Positions 1 to 8,129 are shown, counted from the stretch's first letter. The stretch is DNA of 10,000 nucleotides from Actinidia chinensis (GCA_009663005.1 VIGQ01001970.1:1-10000), one strand, 5' to 3'. Notes: generated from the letters alone by a model not told the origin. Translations and numbers: made by a program.

Positions 1-76
1 GGGTCATATATGTGTTGGATAGCTTGAGGTGGAGGTTGGAAGCTTTGGTAGCGTTGAGAATGATGTGAACTAGGCA
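1..76. other. Poorly matching left edge of the array
   Basis: This stretch is G/T-rich and fits the satellite badly. A loose match to the end of segment A may exist: catatat, then cttgaggt and ggttggaag, compared with the usual gacatataat...cttgaggttgaag. The normal start of segment B is missing. From about 77 (aaaaaattcaaatgcagcat) the satellite is clear. It could be a degenerate monomer, a low-quality read end, or a short non-satellite insertion. Confidence 0.5.
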
Positions 77-338
77 CAAAAAATTCAAATGCAGCATAAT
101 AGAACTAGGGACAAAGTACAGTATAAGGTATTGTCTAATAATACCTAATTATACTAGAGGGGTTGAAAATGAACTCGGGGAATTTCAATCTCAAGTTAAA
201 TAACACCGAGATAAATTTATAAAATTTATAGCAATTTTTACGTACCACAATTTTAAAGGTGCGGAGATAGTATATTCCAAAAGTCTTGGGCCTAGTACGC
301 TATTAGCATGATACATCCAATCGAGTCCACAACATGGT
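77..338. repeat. Satellite unit 0 (partial, B-C), class 1
   Basis: Contains the later part of B, with the class 1 marker aaggtattgtc, and a full C. The B/C near-palindrome spans about 144-200, with a damaged left arm (attatactagaggggttg). C carries gcaatttttacgtacc at about 231-246 and the ggagat variant. The unit ends at 338, before cc-actcgcaaaat, where an extra a splits the usual boundary motif. Confidence 0.88.
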
Positions 339-650
339 CCACTCGCAAAATAAAAAAATGCAAAAACAATTGCAAAATAGTACTCAAAAATTCAAATCAG
401 CATAATATGAAATAAACAAAATACAACATAAAACATATTGTCTAATAATAATTTTTTCCTAAAATTACTTGAGTTGAAATTGAACCCGAGAAATTCAATC
501 TCCAAGTTACATTAGACCCAAGATAAATTTACAAAATTTATAGTAATTTTACGTTACCACATATTTAAAGGTGTGGAGATATGTATTTCAGAGTTCTTGG
601 GCCTAGGTATCGCTATTAGCATGGTACATCAATTGAGTCACAACATTGGT
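339..650. repeat. Satellite unit 1, lacks one A/B subunit
   Basis: This unit is 312 bp against the usual 460 or so. It begins with the A-type boundary ctcgcaaaataaa but continues directly into B-type sequence (aaatgcaaaaacaattgc, then atgaaataaacaaaatac). The middle and end of A (tagtcattac, gacatataatac, aaccagataatc) are absent. The loss is about 150 bp, the size of one subunit, and both break points fall in the motif shared by A and B. The near-palindrome is at about 458-514 and C is complete, with gagttcttgggcc. This suggests unequal recombination or slippage between A and B; assembly collapse is the alternative. Confidence 0.9.
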
Positions 651-804
651 CCTCGCAAAATAACACAAATACAAAAAGTCACTAGTCATTACTAAAAAAT
701 TCAAATCAGCATAATTTAAAATAGACAAAGTACAACATAAGACATGGACATATAATACTGAATAAACTTGAGGTGAAGTTAAACCAGATAATAAACAGCA
801 TTTG
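651..804. repeat. Segment A, example copy
   Basis: One clean copy of segment A, 154 bp long. Its landmarks in order are cctcgcaaaataa, tcactagtcattac, attcaaatcagcataattt, gtacaacataagac, ggacatataatac, cttgagg and aaccagata. A-to-B start spacing is 149-163 bp in every full unit without an insertion burst, so the subunit length is stable across the array. Confidence 0.88.
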
Positions 805-958
805 CCTCGCCAAAAACAAAAACAAATACAAAACAGTCGCTAAATATTACTAAAAAATTCAAATCACAAATAACAAATAGACAAAAATACAACATAAGGT
901 ATTGTGAATATACTTCTATATTAAATTGAGGTGGTAAATTGACCCGGAAAATTTCAAT
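805..958. repeat. Segment B, example copy related to A
   Basis: Segment B restarts with cctcgc and then follows A in order: caaaaacaaatac, aaaaaattcaaatcac, atagacaaa, atacaacataagg and ttgaggtgg. The shared order of motifs shows that A and B are ancient duplicates. B differs in reading gctaaatattac where A has tagtcattac, and ends in the near-palindrome instead of the aaccagataatc tail of A. The right boundary is approximate, because B runs into the palindrome without a sharp edge. Confidence 0.8.
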
Positions 959-974
959 TCTCAAGTTAATTAAA
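920..974. repeat. Near-palindrome at the B/C junction (unit 2)
   Basis: In the array consensus the left arm begins cctaattaacttgagg and ends ttgaaatt. The right arm begins aatttcaatctc and ends aagttaattaag. The arms pair over about 24 bp with two non-Watson-Crick positions, around a loop of about 10 nt (gaacccgaga). This copy has small indels but both arms can be read. It could form a cruciform in DNA or a hairpin in a transcript; neither is shown. Confidence 0.8.
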
Positions 975-1115
975 GATCTCCCAAGGATAAATTTAAAAAA
1001 TTTTAAGAATTTTTACGTACAAAAATATTTAAGGCTTGGTGGAGATATGTATTCAGAGATCTTTGCCTGGGTATCGCTAATGAGATCGTACATCCAATCG
1101 AGTAAACAGCATGGT

Positions 1116-1565
1116 CCTCGCAAAATAAAATATAAATGCAAAGTCACCACTCATTACTCAAAAATTCAAAATCAGCTAATTTGAAATACACAAAGTCTAA
1201 CATAAGACATTGACATATAATACTGAATTAACTTGAGGTTGAAGATAAACCAGATAATCAACAGAGTTACCTCGCAAAACAAAACAAATGCAAAAACAGA
1301 GCTAAATATTATCAAAAATTCAAACAGAATAAATGAAATAAACCAAATACAACAAACGTATTGTCTAATAATTACTAATTACTTGAGTTGAATTGAACCC
1401 GAGAAATTCAATCTCAAGTTTGTTAATTAAGACCCAGATAAATTACAAAAATTTATAGCAATTTTTACGTACCACAATATTTAAAGTGTGGAGACCATGT
1501 ATTTTAGAGTTCTTGGGCTAGGTATTGCTATTAGCATGGTACATCAAATCGAGTCACAAAATGGT
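1116..1565. repeat. Satellite unit 3, class 2
   Basis: A carries the class 2 markers aaatgcaaagtc, cactcattactc, atacacaaag and gaagataaacc. B starts at about 1270 and reads atgcaaaaacag, ataaaccaaatac and acgtattg. The near-palindrome is at about 1373-1431, and C reads gagttcttgggc. Length is 450 bp. Confidence 0.92.
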
Positions 1566-2028
1566 CCTCGCAAAATAACAGAAATAGAACAAGTCACTTG
1601 TCATTACTAAAAAAATTTAAAAAATTAGCATAATTTGAAATAGACAAAGTACAACATAAGACGTGGACATACAAATACCGAATAACTTTAGGTTGAAGTT
1701 AAACCAGATAATCAACAGCATTTGGCCCTCACAAAACAAATAAATACCAAAACAGTCGCTAATATTGACTCAAAAATTCAAATCAGCATAATATGAAATA
1801 GACAAAATAAAAACCTAAGGTATTGTCTAATATACCTAATTAACTTGTGGTTGAATTGAACCCGAAAAATTTCAATCTAAAGTTAATGAGACCCAAGATA
1901 AATTTATGAAAATTATAGCAATTTTTACGTATCATAAGATTTAAAGGTGTGGAGATATGTATTAGAGTACTTCGGACTTAGGTATCGCTATTAGAATGGA
2001 ACAATCCAATCGAGTCCATAGCATTGGT
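1566..2028. repeat. Satellite unit 4, class 1
   Basis: A reads aacagaaatag, atagacaaag and gaagttaaacc. B starts at about 1727 and reads acagtcgc and ctaaggtattgtc. The near-palindrome is at about 1834-1888. C has acgtatcataag in place of acgtaccacaat and ends gagtacttcgg. Length is 463 bp. Confidence 0.92.
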
Positions 2029-2510
2029 TCCGCAAATCACTGAAATAAAAAAAATCACTAGTCATACTAAAAAATTCAAATCAGCATAATTTGCAATAGA
2101 CAATGTACAACATAAGATATGGAAATATAATACCGAATTAACTGAGTTGAAGTTAAACCAGATAATCAACGCATTGCCCTCGCAAAACAAAACAAAACAA
2201 AACAGTCGCTAAATATTACTCAAAAATTTCAAAACAGTATATATAAAATAGACAAAGACCGAAAAAAAAAAAAACAATTTTTAAAAAGGAAAAAAAAATT
2301 TTTTGTACTAATCATACCTAATTAAATAGTGGTTGAAAATGAACCGGGGAATTTCAATCTCAAACTAATTAAGACCAAAGATAAATTTAGCAATTTATAG
2401 CAATTTTTACGTACCACAATATTTTTAAGGTGTGGAGATATGTATTTCACAGGTCTGAGCCTAGGTATCGCTATTAGCATGGTACACCAATCGGAGTCCA
2501 CAGCATTGGT
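2029..2510. repeat. Satellite unit 5, class 1, with A-rich insertion
   Basis: The unit starts at ttccgcaaat, a damaged boundary motif. A reads ctagtcat, atagacaatg and gaagttaaacc; B starts at about 2178 and reads acagtcgc. It directly follows another class 1 unit and so breaks the alternation. An A/T-rich burst at 2258-2305 replaces part of B. The near-palindrome is at about 2317-2373. The C tail reads cacaggtctgagcc, the form that precedes class 2 units. Confidence 0.9.
2258..2305. other. A-rich insertion in unit 5
   Basis: Where B normally reads atacaacataaggtattgtc, this copy has runs of A and short T runs (gaccg, a 13-A run, caattttt, aaaaagg, more A, then tttttt). It resumes at gtactaatcatacc. 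No other unit shares it. It looks like a low-complexity sequencing burst, although a real microsatellite expansion cannot be excluded. Confidence 0.75.
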
Positions 2511-2953
2511 CCTAGCAAAATAAAATAAATGCAAAAAGTCCTTACTCATTACTCAAAAATTCAAATCAGCATTAATTGAAATACACAAAGTACAACATAA
2601 AGCATTGACATATAATACGAATTAACTGAGGTTGAAGATAAACCAGATAACAACAGATAACCCTCGCAAAACAAAAATAATGCAAAAACAGTTACTAAAT
2701 ATTCTCAAATTCAAATCAGCATAATGTGAATAAACAAAATACAATATAACGTATGTCTAATAATTCTAATTAATTGAGGTTGAAATTGACCCCGGAAAAA
2801 TTTCACCTCAAGTTAATTAAGACCCTAGTAAATTTATAAAATTTTAGTAATTTTTACGTACCACATATTAAAGGTGTGGAGATAGGTATTTCAGAGTCTT
2901 GGGCATAGATATTGCTATTAGTATGGTACATCCAATTGGTCCACAGCAGTGGT
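2511..2953. repeat. Satellite unit 6, class 2
   Basis: A reads aaataaatgc, tactcattactc, atacacaaag and gaagataaacc. B starts at about 2662 and reads acagttac and ataaacaaaatac. The near-palindrome is well kept at about 2766-2820, with ttgaggttgaaatt facing aatttcacctcaag. C reads agagtcttgggc. Length is 443 bp. Confidence 0.92.
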
Positions 2954-3402
2954 CCTCGCAAAATACACAAATACAACAAGTACTAGTCATACTAAAAAAT
3001 TCAAAATCAGCATAATTTGAAATAGACAATACAACATAAGACATGGACGCTATATACTGAATTAACTGAGGTTGAAGTTAAACCAGATAATCAACAGAAT
3101 TTGCCCTCGCAAAACAAAACAAATACATAAAAACAGTCGCTAAATATTACTCAAAAATTCCAAATCAGCATAATATGAAATAGACAAAATACAACATAAG
3201 GTATTGTCTAATAATATCTAATTAACTTGAGGTGAAAAGAACCGGAAAATTTCAATCTCAAGTATAAGACCCAAGATAAATTTAAAAAATTTATAGCAAT
3301 TTTTACGTACCAAAATATTTAAAAGGTGGGATATATTGTATTCATAGGTCTTGGGCTAGTATTGTAATTAGAATGGTGCCTCCAATCGATCCACAGCATG
3401 GT
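2954..3402. repeat. Satellite unit 7, class 1
   Basis: A reads acacaaatac, ctagtcatac, atagacaat and gaagttaaacc. B starts at about 3105 and reads acagtcgc, atagacaaaatac and aaggtattgtc. The near-palindrome is at about 3217-3268 with several dropped bases. C has cataggtcttggg, the form seen ahead of class 2 units. Length is 449 bp. Confidence 0.92.
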
Positions 3403-3866
3403 CCTCGCCAAAAATAAAATAAATGTAAAAAGTAACTAGTCATTCTCAAAAAATTCAAATCAGATAATTTGAAATATTCACAAAGGTACAACATAAGACA
3501 TTGACATATAATACCGAATCACTTGAGGTTGAGATAAACCAGGTAAATCCAACGGATTTAACCTGCGCCAAAAACAAAACAAATGCAAAAACAGTTGCTA
3601 AATATTACTCAAAAATTCAAATCAGCATAATTGAATAAACAAAATACAACATAACGTATGTCTAATAAACCTAAAGTAACTTGAGGATTGAAATTGAACC
3701 CGAGAAATTTCAATCTCAAGTAAATTAAGACCCAAGACAAAATTTACAAAACTTATAGAAAATTTTTACGTACCACAATATTTAAAGGTGTGGATATATG
3801 TATTTTAGAGTTCTTGGGCCTAGGTATCGTTTATAGCATGGTACATCCATCGAGTCACAACATTGT
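3403..3866. repeat. Satellite unit 8, class 2
   Basis: A reads aaataaatg and gttgagataaacc. B starts at about 3562 and reads acagttgc, ataaacaaaatac and acgtatg. The near-palindrome is at about 3670-3729, one of the best copies. C has gagttcttgggcctagg. Length is 464 bp. It is the last unit of the left subfamily before the change near 3.95 kb. Confidence 0.92.
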
Positions 3867-4306
3867 CCTCGCAAAATAACACAATACAAAAGTTAACTAG
3901 TCATACAAAAAAATTCAAATCAGCATAATTGAATAGACACAGTACAACATAAGGCATTGACATATACTACCGAATCAACATTCAGGTTGAGAAAAAACCA
4001 TCTTATCAACAGCATGTACCTGCAAAACAAAACAATGCAAAAATAGTTGCTAAATTATTACCAAAAATTCCAAATAAGCATAATATGAAATAAAAAATAC
4101 CAACTAACGTATTGTCTAGTAATACCTATTAACTTGAGTTGAAATTGAACCCAAGAAATTTCAATCCCCAGGTTAATTAAGACCCAAGATAAATTTACAA
4201 AATATAGTAATTTTAGTACCAAAATATTAAAGGTGTGGGGGTATGATTTCATAGGTCTAGGCCTAGGTTCGCTATAGCATGGTCATCCAATCGATCCACA
4301 GTTTGT
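3867..4306. repeat. Satellite unit 9, mosaic of class 1 and class 2'
   Basis: A begins as class 1 (aacacaatac, ctagtcat, atagacac) and then changes to the right-hand subfamily (aaggcattgacatatac, taccgaatcaac, ttcaggttg). B starts at about 4019 and reads atagttgc, with aaataaaaaatacc in place of ataaacaaaatac. C has gtgtgggggtatg and cataggtctagg. The near-palindrome is at about 4124-4181. The switch inside A, near 3950, is compatible with gene conversion or unequal exchange, or with a joined assembly. Confidence 0.85.
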
Positions 4307-4754
4307 CCTCGCAAAATAAAATAAATGCAAAAAGTCACTACTCATTACCAAAATTCAAAATCAGCATAATTTGAAATACACAAAGTACAACAAAGGCATT
4401 GACATATACTCCCGACAACTTCAGGTTGAAGATAAACAAGATAAATCAAACAACATTTACCCTCGCCAAAAACAAACACAAATGCAAAAATAGTTGACTA
4501 ATATTACACAAAAATTAAATAGCTAATATGAAATAAAAAAAATACAACATAACGTATTGTCTAATAATACCTAATTAACTTGAGGTTGAATGAACCCTAA
4601 GTTTGAATACAGTAATAAGACCCAAGAGTAAAATTTAAAAAATTTAAGTAATTTTTACTACCACCATATTTAAAGGTGTGGAGAATGTATTTTAGATTCT
4701 TGGGCCTAGGTATCGCTATAGCATGGTACATCCAATCGAGTCCACAACATTGGT
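4307..4754. repeat. Satellite unit 10, class 2'
   Basis: A reads aaataaatgc, ctactcattacc, atacacaaag, aaggcattgac and cttcaggttgaag. B starts at about 4461 and reads atagttgac and aaataaaaaaaatac. The near-palindrome is at about 4570-4620, but its right arm is nearly lost (ctaagtttgaatacag). C keeps the ggaga and agattcttggg form, unlike the surrounding gggggt units. Confidence 0.9.
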
Positions 4755-5245
4755 CCTCGCCCAAAATAACACAAATACAAACAAAAAAAAAAAAAAAAAA
4801 ACAAAAAAAAAACTCACTAGTCAGTACAAAAAATTTAAATCAGCAAAGTTAAAATAGACATAGTACAACATAAGAATAGAACATATAAGACCGAATTAAC
4901 TTAAGGTTTGAATTAAACCAGATAATCAACGAGCATTTACCCTCAGCAAAACAAAACAACTACAAAAATAGTTGCTAAATATTACACAAAAATCAAATCA
5001 GCGTAATATGAAATAAAAAAAAAAGACAACATAACGTATGTCTAATAATACCGAATTAACTTGAGGTGAAATGAACCCGGAAAATTCAATCTCAAGTAAT
5101 TAAGACCCAAGATATATTCACAAAATTTATAGTAATTTTACGTACCACAATATGTATTTAAAGGTGTGGGGGTATGTATTTCATAGGTATGGGCACTAGG
5201 TATCGCTATGAGCATGGCACATCCAATCGAGGCCACAGGATTGGT
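4755..5245. repeat. Satellite unit 11, class 1', with A-rich insertion
   Basis: A reads aacacaaatac, atagacatagtac, ataagaccgaatt and cttaagg. These define the 1' variant. An A-rich burst at 4781-4812 lengthens A to about 186 bp. B starts at about 4941 and reads atagttgc with long A runs. The near-palindrome is at about 5050-5105. C has gtgtgggggtatg. Length is 491 bp. Confidence 0.9.
4781..4812. other. A-rich insertion in unit 11
   Basis: Between acacaaatac and actcactag most units have only a few bases. Here there is about 30 bp of almost pure A with isolated c. It sits in a stretch that is already A-rich, which fits insertion error or slippage better than a poly-A tail, because satellite sequence continues in register on both sides. 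Confidence 0.8.
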
Positions 5246-5713
5246 CCTCGCCAAAAAAATAAATGCAAAAAAGTCACTACTCATTACTCAAAAATTCAAA
5301 TCAGCCCATAATTTGAAATACACAAAGACAACTAAGGCATTGACATATACTACCGAATCAACTAGGTTGAAGACAAACCATATAATAAACAGCATTTACC
5401 CTCCAAAACAAAACAAATGCAAAAATAGTGCTGAAATATTACACAAAAATTCAAATCAGCATTAATATGAAATAAAAAAAATACAACATAAACGTATTGA
5501 TATAGTAATACCTAAATTAACTTGAGGTTGAATTGAAACCCGAGAAATTTCAATCCAGGTTAATTAAGACCAGAATAAATTTACAAAATTTATAGTAATT
5601 TTACGTTACCACAATATGTAAAGTGTGGGGGTATGTATTTAATAGGTCTTAGCCGAGGTATCGCTTTAGCAGTTTTAGCATGGTACATTCCAATCGAGTT
5701 CCACAGGATTGGT
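5246..5713. repeat. Satellite unit 12, class 2'
   Basis: A reads aaataaatgc, ctactcattactc, atacacaaag and aaggcattgac. B starts at about 5400 and reads atagtgct, acacaaaaattc and aaataaaaaaaatac. The near-palindrome is at about 5511-5569. C has gtgtgggggtatg. A short repeat at about 5665-5680 (ttagcagttttagc) doubles part of the usual ctattagcatgg. Confidence 0.92.
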
Positions 5714-6178
5714 CCTCGCAAATAAAATAAATGCAACAAAGTCACTACTTCTCATTCACAAAAAATTCAAATCAGCATACAATTTGAAATACACAAAGTA
5801 CAACATAAGGCATTGAACATTACATGAATAACTTCAGGTTGAAGATATAAACCAGATAATCAACAACATTACCTCGCAAAACAAAAAAATGCACAAAAAT
5901 AGTGCTAAATATTAACACAAAAAAGTTCAAATCCGCCCATAATATGAAATAAAAAAAATACAACATAACGATATTGCTCTAATAATACTAAGTAACTGAG
6001 GTTGAAATTGACAGAGAAATTTCAATCCAAGTTAATTAAGACCCAAGATAAATTTGTAAAATATAGTAATTTTTTACGTTTACCACAATATTAAAGTGTG
6101 GGGGTAGTTGTATTTCGTAGGTCTTGGGCCTAGGTATCGCTATTAGCATGGGACATCCAATCGAGTCCACAGCATGGG
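5714..6178. repeat. Satellite unit 13, class 2'
   Basis: A reads aaataaatgc, atacacaaag, aaggcattgaac and cttcaggttgaag. B starts at about 5872 with atagtgct and aaataaaaaaaatac. The near-palindrome is at about 5986-6041, and its loop is shortened (gacagag instead of gaacccgag). C has gtgtgggggtag. Length is 465 bp. Confidence 0.92.
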
Positions 6179-6659
6179 CCTCGCAAAATAACACAAATAC
6201 AAAAACTCACTAGTCATTACAAAAACATTTAGAATCCGCATAATAATTTAAAATAGAAAGAGTACAACATAAGACATGAGACATTATAAGACCGAATTAA
6301 CTTAAGGTGAAGTTTTAAAACCAGATAAGCAACAGCATTACCCTCGCCCAAAACAAAACAAATGGCAAAAAATAGTTGCCCCTAAATATTACACAAAAAT
6401 TCAAATCAGCATTAATATGAAATAACAAAAATTACAACATAACTTATTGTACAATAATTACCTAATTAACTTGTGAGGTTGAAATTGAACCCGAGAAATT
6501 TCAATCTCAGTTAATTAAGACCCAGATAAATTTACAAAATTTATAGTTAATTTTATGTACCACAATATTTAAAGTGTGGGGGTATGTATTTCATAGGTTT
6601 ATCTTAGCCTAGGTATCGCTATTAGCCTTGCGTAAATCCAATCGAGCCACAATATTGGT
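6179..6659. repeat. Satellite unit 14, class 1'
   Basis: A reads aacacaaatac, ctagtcattac, ataagaccgaatt and cttaagg. B starts at about 6342 and reads atagttgcccctaaat. The near-palindrome at about 6461-6520 is one of the clearest copies, apart from one inserted tg in the left arm. C has gtgtgggggtatg and a small insertion in ggtttatcttagcc. Length is 481 bp. Confidence 0.92.
6461..6520. repeat. Near-palindrome at the B/C junction (best copy, unit 14)
   Basis: The left arm runs from cctaattaac through aggttgaaatt. The loop is gaacccgag. The right arm runs from aaatttcaatctc to agttaattaag. Ignoring one inserted tg and one dropped a, the two arms are reverse complements over about 24 bp, with a g facing t and a terminal mismatch. 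Comparable copies lie at 3670-3729, 6924-6982, 8003-8060 and 9573-9629. The homology between A and B ends within this element: A has the left arm but not the right one. Confidence 0.85.
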
Positions 6660-7122
6660 CCATCGCAAAATAAAATAAAAGCAAAAACGTACTACTCATT
6701 ACACAAAAATTCAATCAGCAGAATTTGAAATACAATACACAAAGTTACAACATAGGCATTGACATTTACTCCCGAATCAACTTAATGTGAAGATAAACCA
6801 GATAACAACAACATTACCCTCGCAAAACAAAAAATGCAAAAATAGTTGCATAATATTACACAAAAATCAAATCAGCTTTAATATGAATAAAAAAAATACA
6901 AACATAACGTATTGTCTATAATACATAATTAATTGAGGTGATGAAATTGAACACGAGAAAATTTCAATCTCAAGTTACTTAAGACCCAAGATAATTTACA
7001 AAGTTATAGTAATTTTACGTACCACAATAGTTAAAGGTGTGGGGGTTATATATTCATAGGTCTTAGGCCTAGGTATCGCCTTTTTAGCATTGGTACATCC
7101 AATCGAAGTCCAAAGTATTGGT
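6660..7122. repeat. Satellite unit 15, class 2'
   Basis: A reads ataaaagc, ctactcattac, acacaaagttac and taggcattgac. B starts at about 6818 with atagttgc. The near-palindrome is at about 6924-6982 and well kept. C has ggtgtgggggtt and cataggtcttagg. Length is 463 bp. Confidence 0.92.
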
Positions 7123-7423
7123 CCTCGCCAAAATCAAATAATAAATGCCAAAAAAGTCACTACATTACACAAAAATTCAAATCAGATTAATTTAAATACA
7201 CAAAGTACAACAAAAGGCATATTGACATTACTACCGAACAATTCAGTTGAAGATAAACCTAGATAATCAACAAATTACCTCACAAAATAAAACAAATGCA
7301 AAAAAATAGTGCTAAATATTACACAAAAATTCAAATCAGCATAATATTGAAATACAAAAAAAAATACAAACATAACGTATGTCTAGTAATACCTATTAAC
7401 GGAGGTTGAATTGAACCCGAGAA

Positions 7424-7447
7424 AGGAAATTAGAAATAGAGAAGAAA
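7424..7447. other. Purine-rich insertion in the near-palindrome of unit 16
   Basis: Other units read cgagaaatttcaatc. This one reads cgagaaagg, then aaattagaaatagagaag, then aaaatttcaatcc. The added bases are almost all a and g and resemble repetition of the neighbouring gagaaa. It fits a stuttering insertion. Confidence 0.7.
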
Positions 7448-7547
7448 ATTTCAATCCAAGTAATAGTAATAAAGAGCCCCAAGAGATGAAATTTACAAAA
7501 TTATAGTAATTTTACGTACCACAATACTTTTTTAAAGGATGTGGGGG

Positions 7548-7600
7548 TGGTAGGTTAGGGTGGTGGATGTGGTTGTGGGGGGGTTGGGTATGTTATTATG
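7548..7600. other. G/T-rich insertion in segment C of unit 16
   Basis: Other units read ggtgtgggggtatgtattt. Here, after gtgggggt, about 50 bp of g and t follow (ggtaggttaggg, tggtggatgtgg, ttgtggggggg, ttgggtatg) before tggggtatgtattt resumes. The insert imitates its flanks. It has several G runs, but the loops are long, so quadruplex potential is weak. A single ttaggg occurs by chance. Confidence 0.75.
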
Positions 7601-7742
7601 TGGGGTATGTATTTCATAGGTCTTAGGCCTTATAGCATATTAGCATGGGGTTTACATCAATCGAGTCCACAGTTATTGGTCCTCGCCCAAAATAAAATAA
7701 ATGACCAAAAAAGTCATACTCATGACACAAAAATTCAAAGCA

Positions 7743-7748
<6 letters not shown>

Positions 7749-7781
<33 letters not shown>
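7749..7781. other. Homopolymer of 33 T inside segment A
   Basis: Other units read cagcataatttgaaatac with three T. Here the same three-T site has 33. The left (caaagcagcataa) and right (gaaatacacaaa) flanks are normal satellite in register. A single-site homopolymer expansion or a base-calling artefact is the natural reading. Confidence 0.9.
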
Positions 7782-7782
<1 letters not shown>

Positions 7783-8129
7783 AAATACACAAACAAGTAC
7801 AACACCAAGTAAACATAAGGCATTGACATTATTACTACGAATCAACTTCAGGTTGAAGATTATATATAAACCAGATAATCAACAACGTTTACCCTCTCAA
7901 AACAAAACAAATGCAAAATAGTTGCCTAAATATTAACAAAAATTCAACATCAGCATTAATATGGAATAAACAAAATACAACATAACGTATTGATTAGTAA
8001 TACCAATTAACTGAGGTGGTTGAAATTGAACACGAGAAATTTCAATCCCAAGTTAATTCAGACCCAACCCAAGATAAATTTACAAAATTTTATAGTTATA
8101 GTAATTTTACGTTTTACAACAATTTTAAA

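Larger units (their letters stand above)
651..1115. repeat. Satellite unit 2, class 1
   Basis: A carries the class 1 markers acacaaatac, ctagtcatt, atagacaaag and gaagttaaacc. B starts at about 805 and reads acagtcgc and aaggtattg. The near-palindrome lies at about 920-974. Part of B (aatcacaaataacaaatagac) is shortened relative to other units. The C segment is degraded (gagatctttgcctgg), as expected ahead of a class 2 unit. Confidence 0.92.
7123..7680. repeat. Satellite unit 16, class 2', with two insertions
   Basis: A is of class 2' (aataaatgcc, aaggcatattgac, ttcagttgaag). B starts at about 7278. The near-palindrome at about 7390-7472 is split by a purine-rich insertion at 7424-7447. C is interrupted by a G/T-rich insertion at 7548-7600. 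Without these insertions the unit would be of normal length; as written it is 558 bp. Confidence 0.9.

Noticed and set aside
2322..2549. Reverse-strand frame over C whose words recur in other units
   Set aside because: The recurrence reflects the repeat itself. Frame is not maintained from unit to unit, and each copy ends at different stops.
5208..5465. Open frame of 85 codons on the + strand crossing from C into A and B
   Set aside because: Neighbouring units carry stops and frameshifts in the same place. It is a chance frame in a satellite.
6461..6520. Inverted repeat as terminal repeats of a miniature transposon or a rho-independent terminator
   Set aside because: The arms enclose only a 10-nt loop and no body, the stem is AT-rich without a GC core, and it occurs once per satellite unit at a fixed place.
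7548..7600. Telomere-like repeat (ttaggg at about 7555)
   Set aside because: Only a single copy, inside an irregular G/T tract. No tandem telomere repeats.
7749..7781. Poly-T as the reverse complement of a retroposon poly-A tail
   Set aside because: Satellite sequence continues in register on both sides, with no element body and no target-site duplication.
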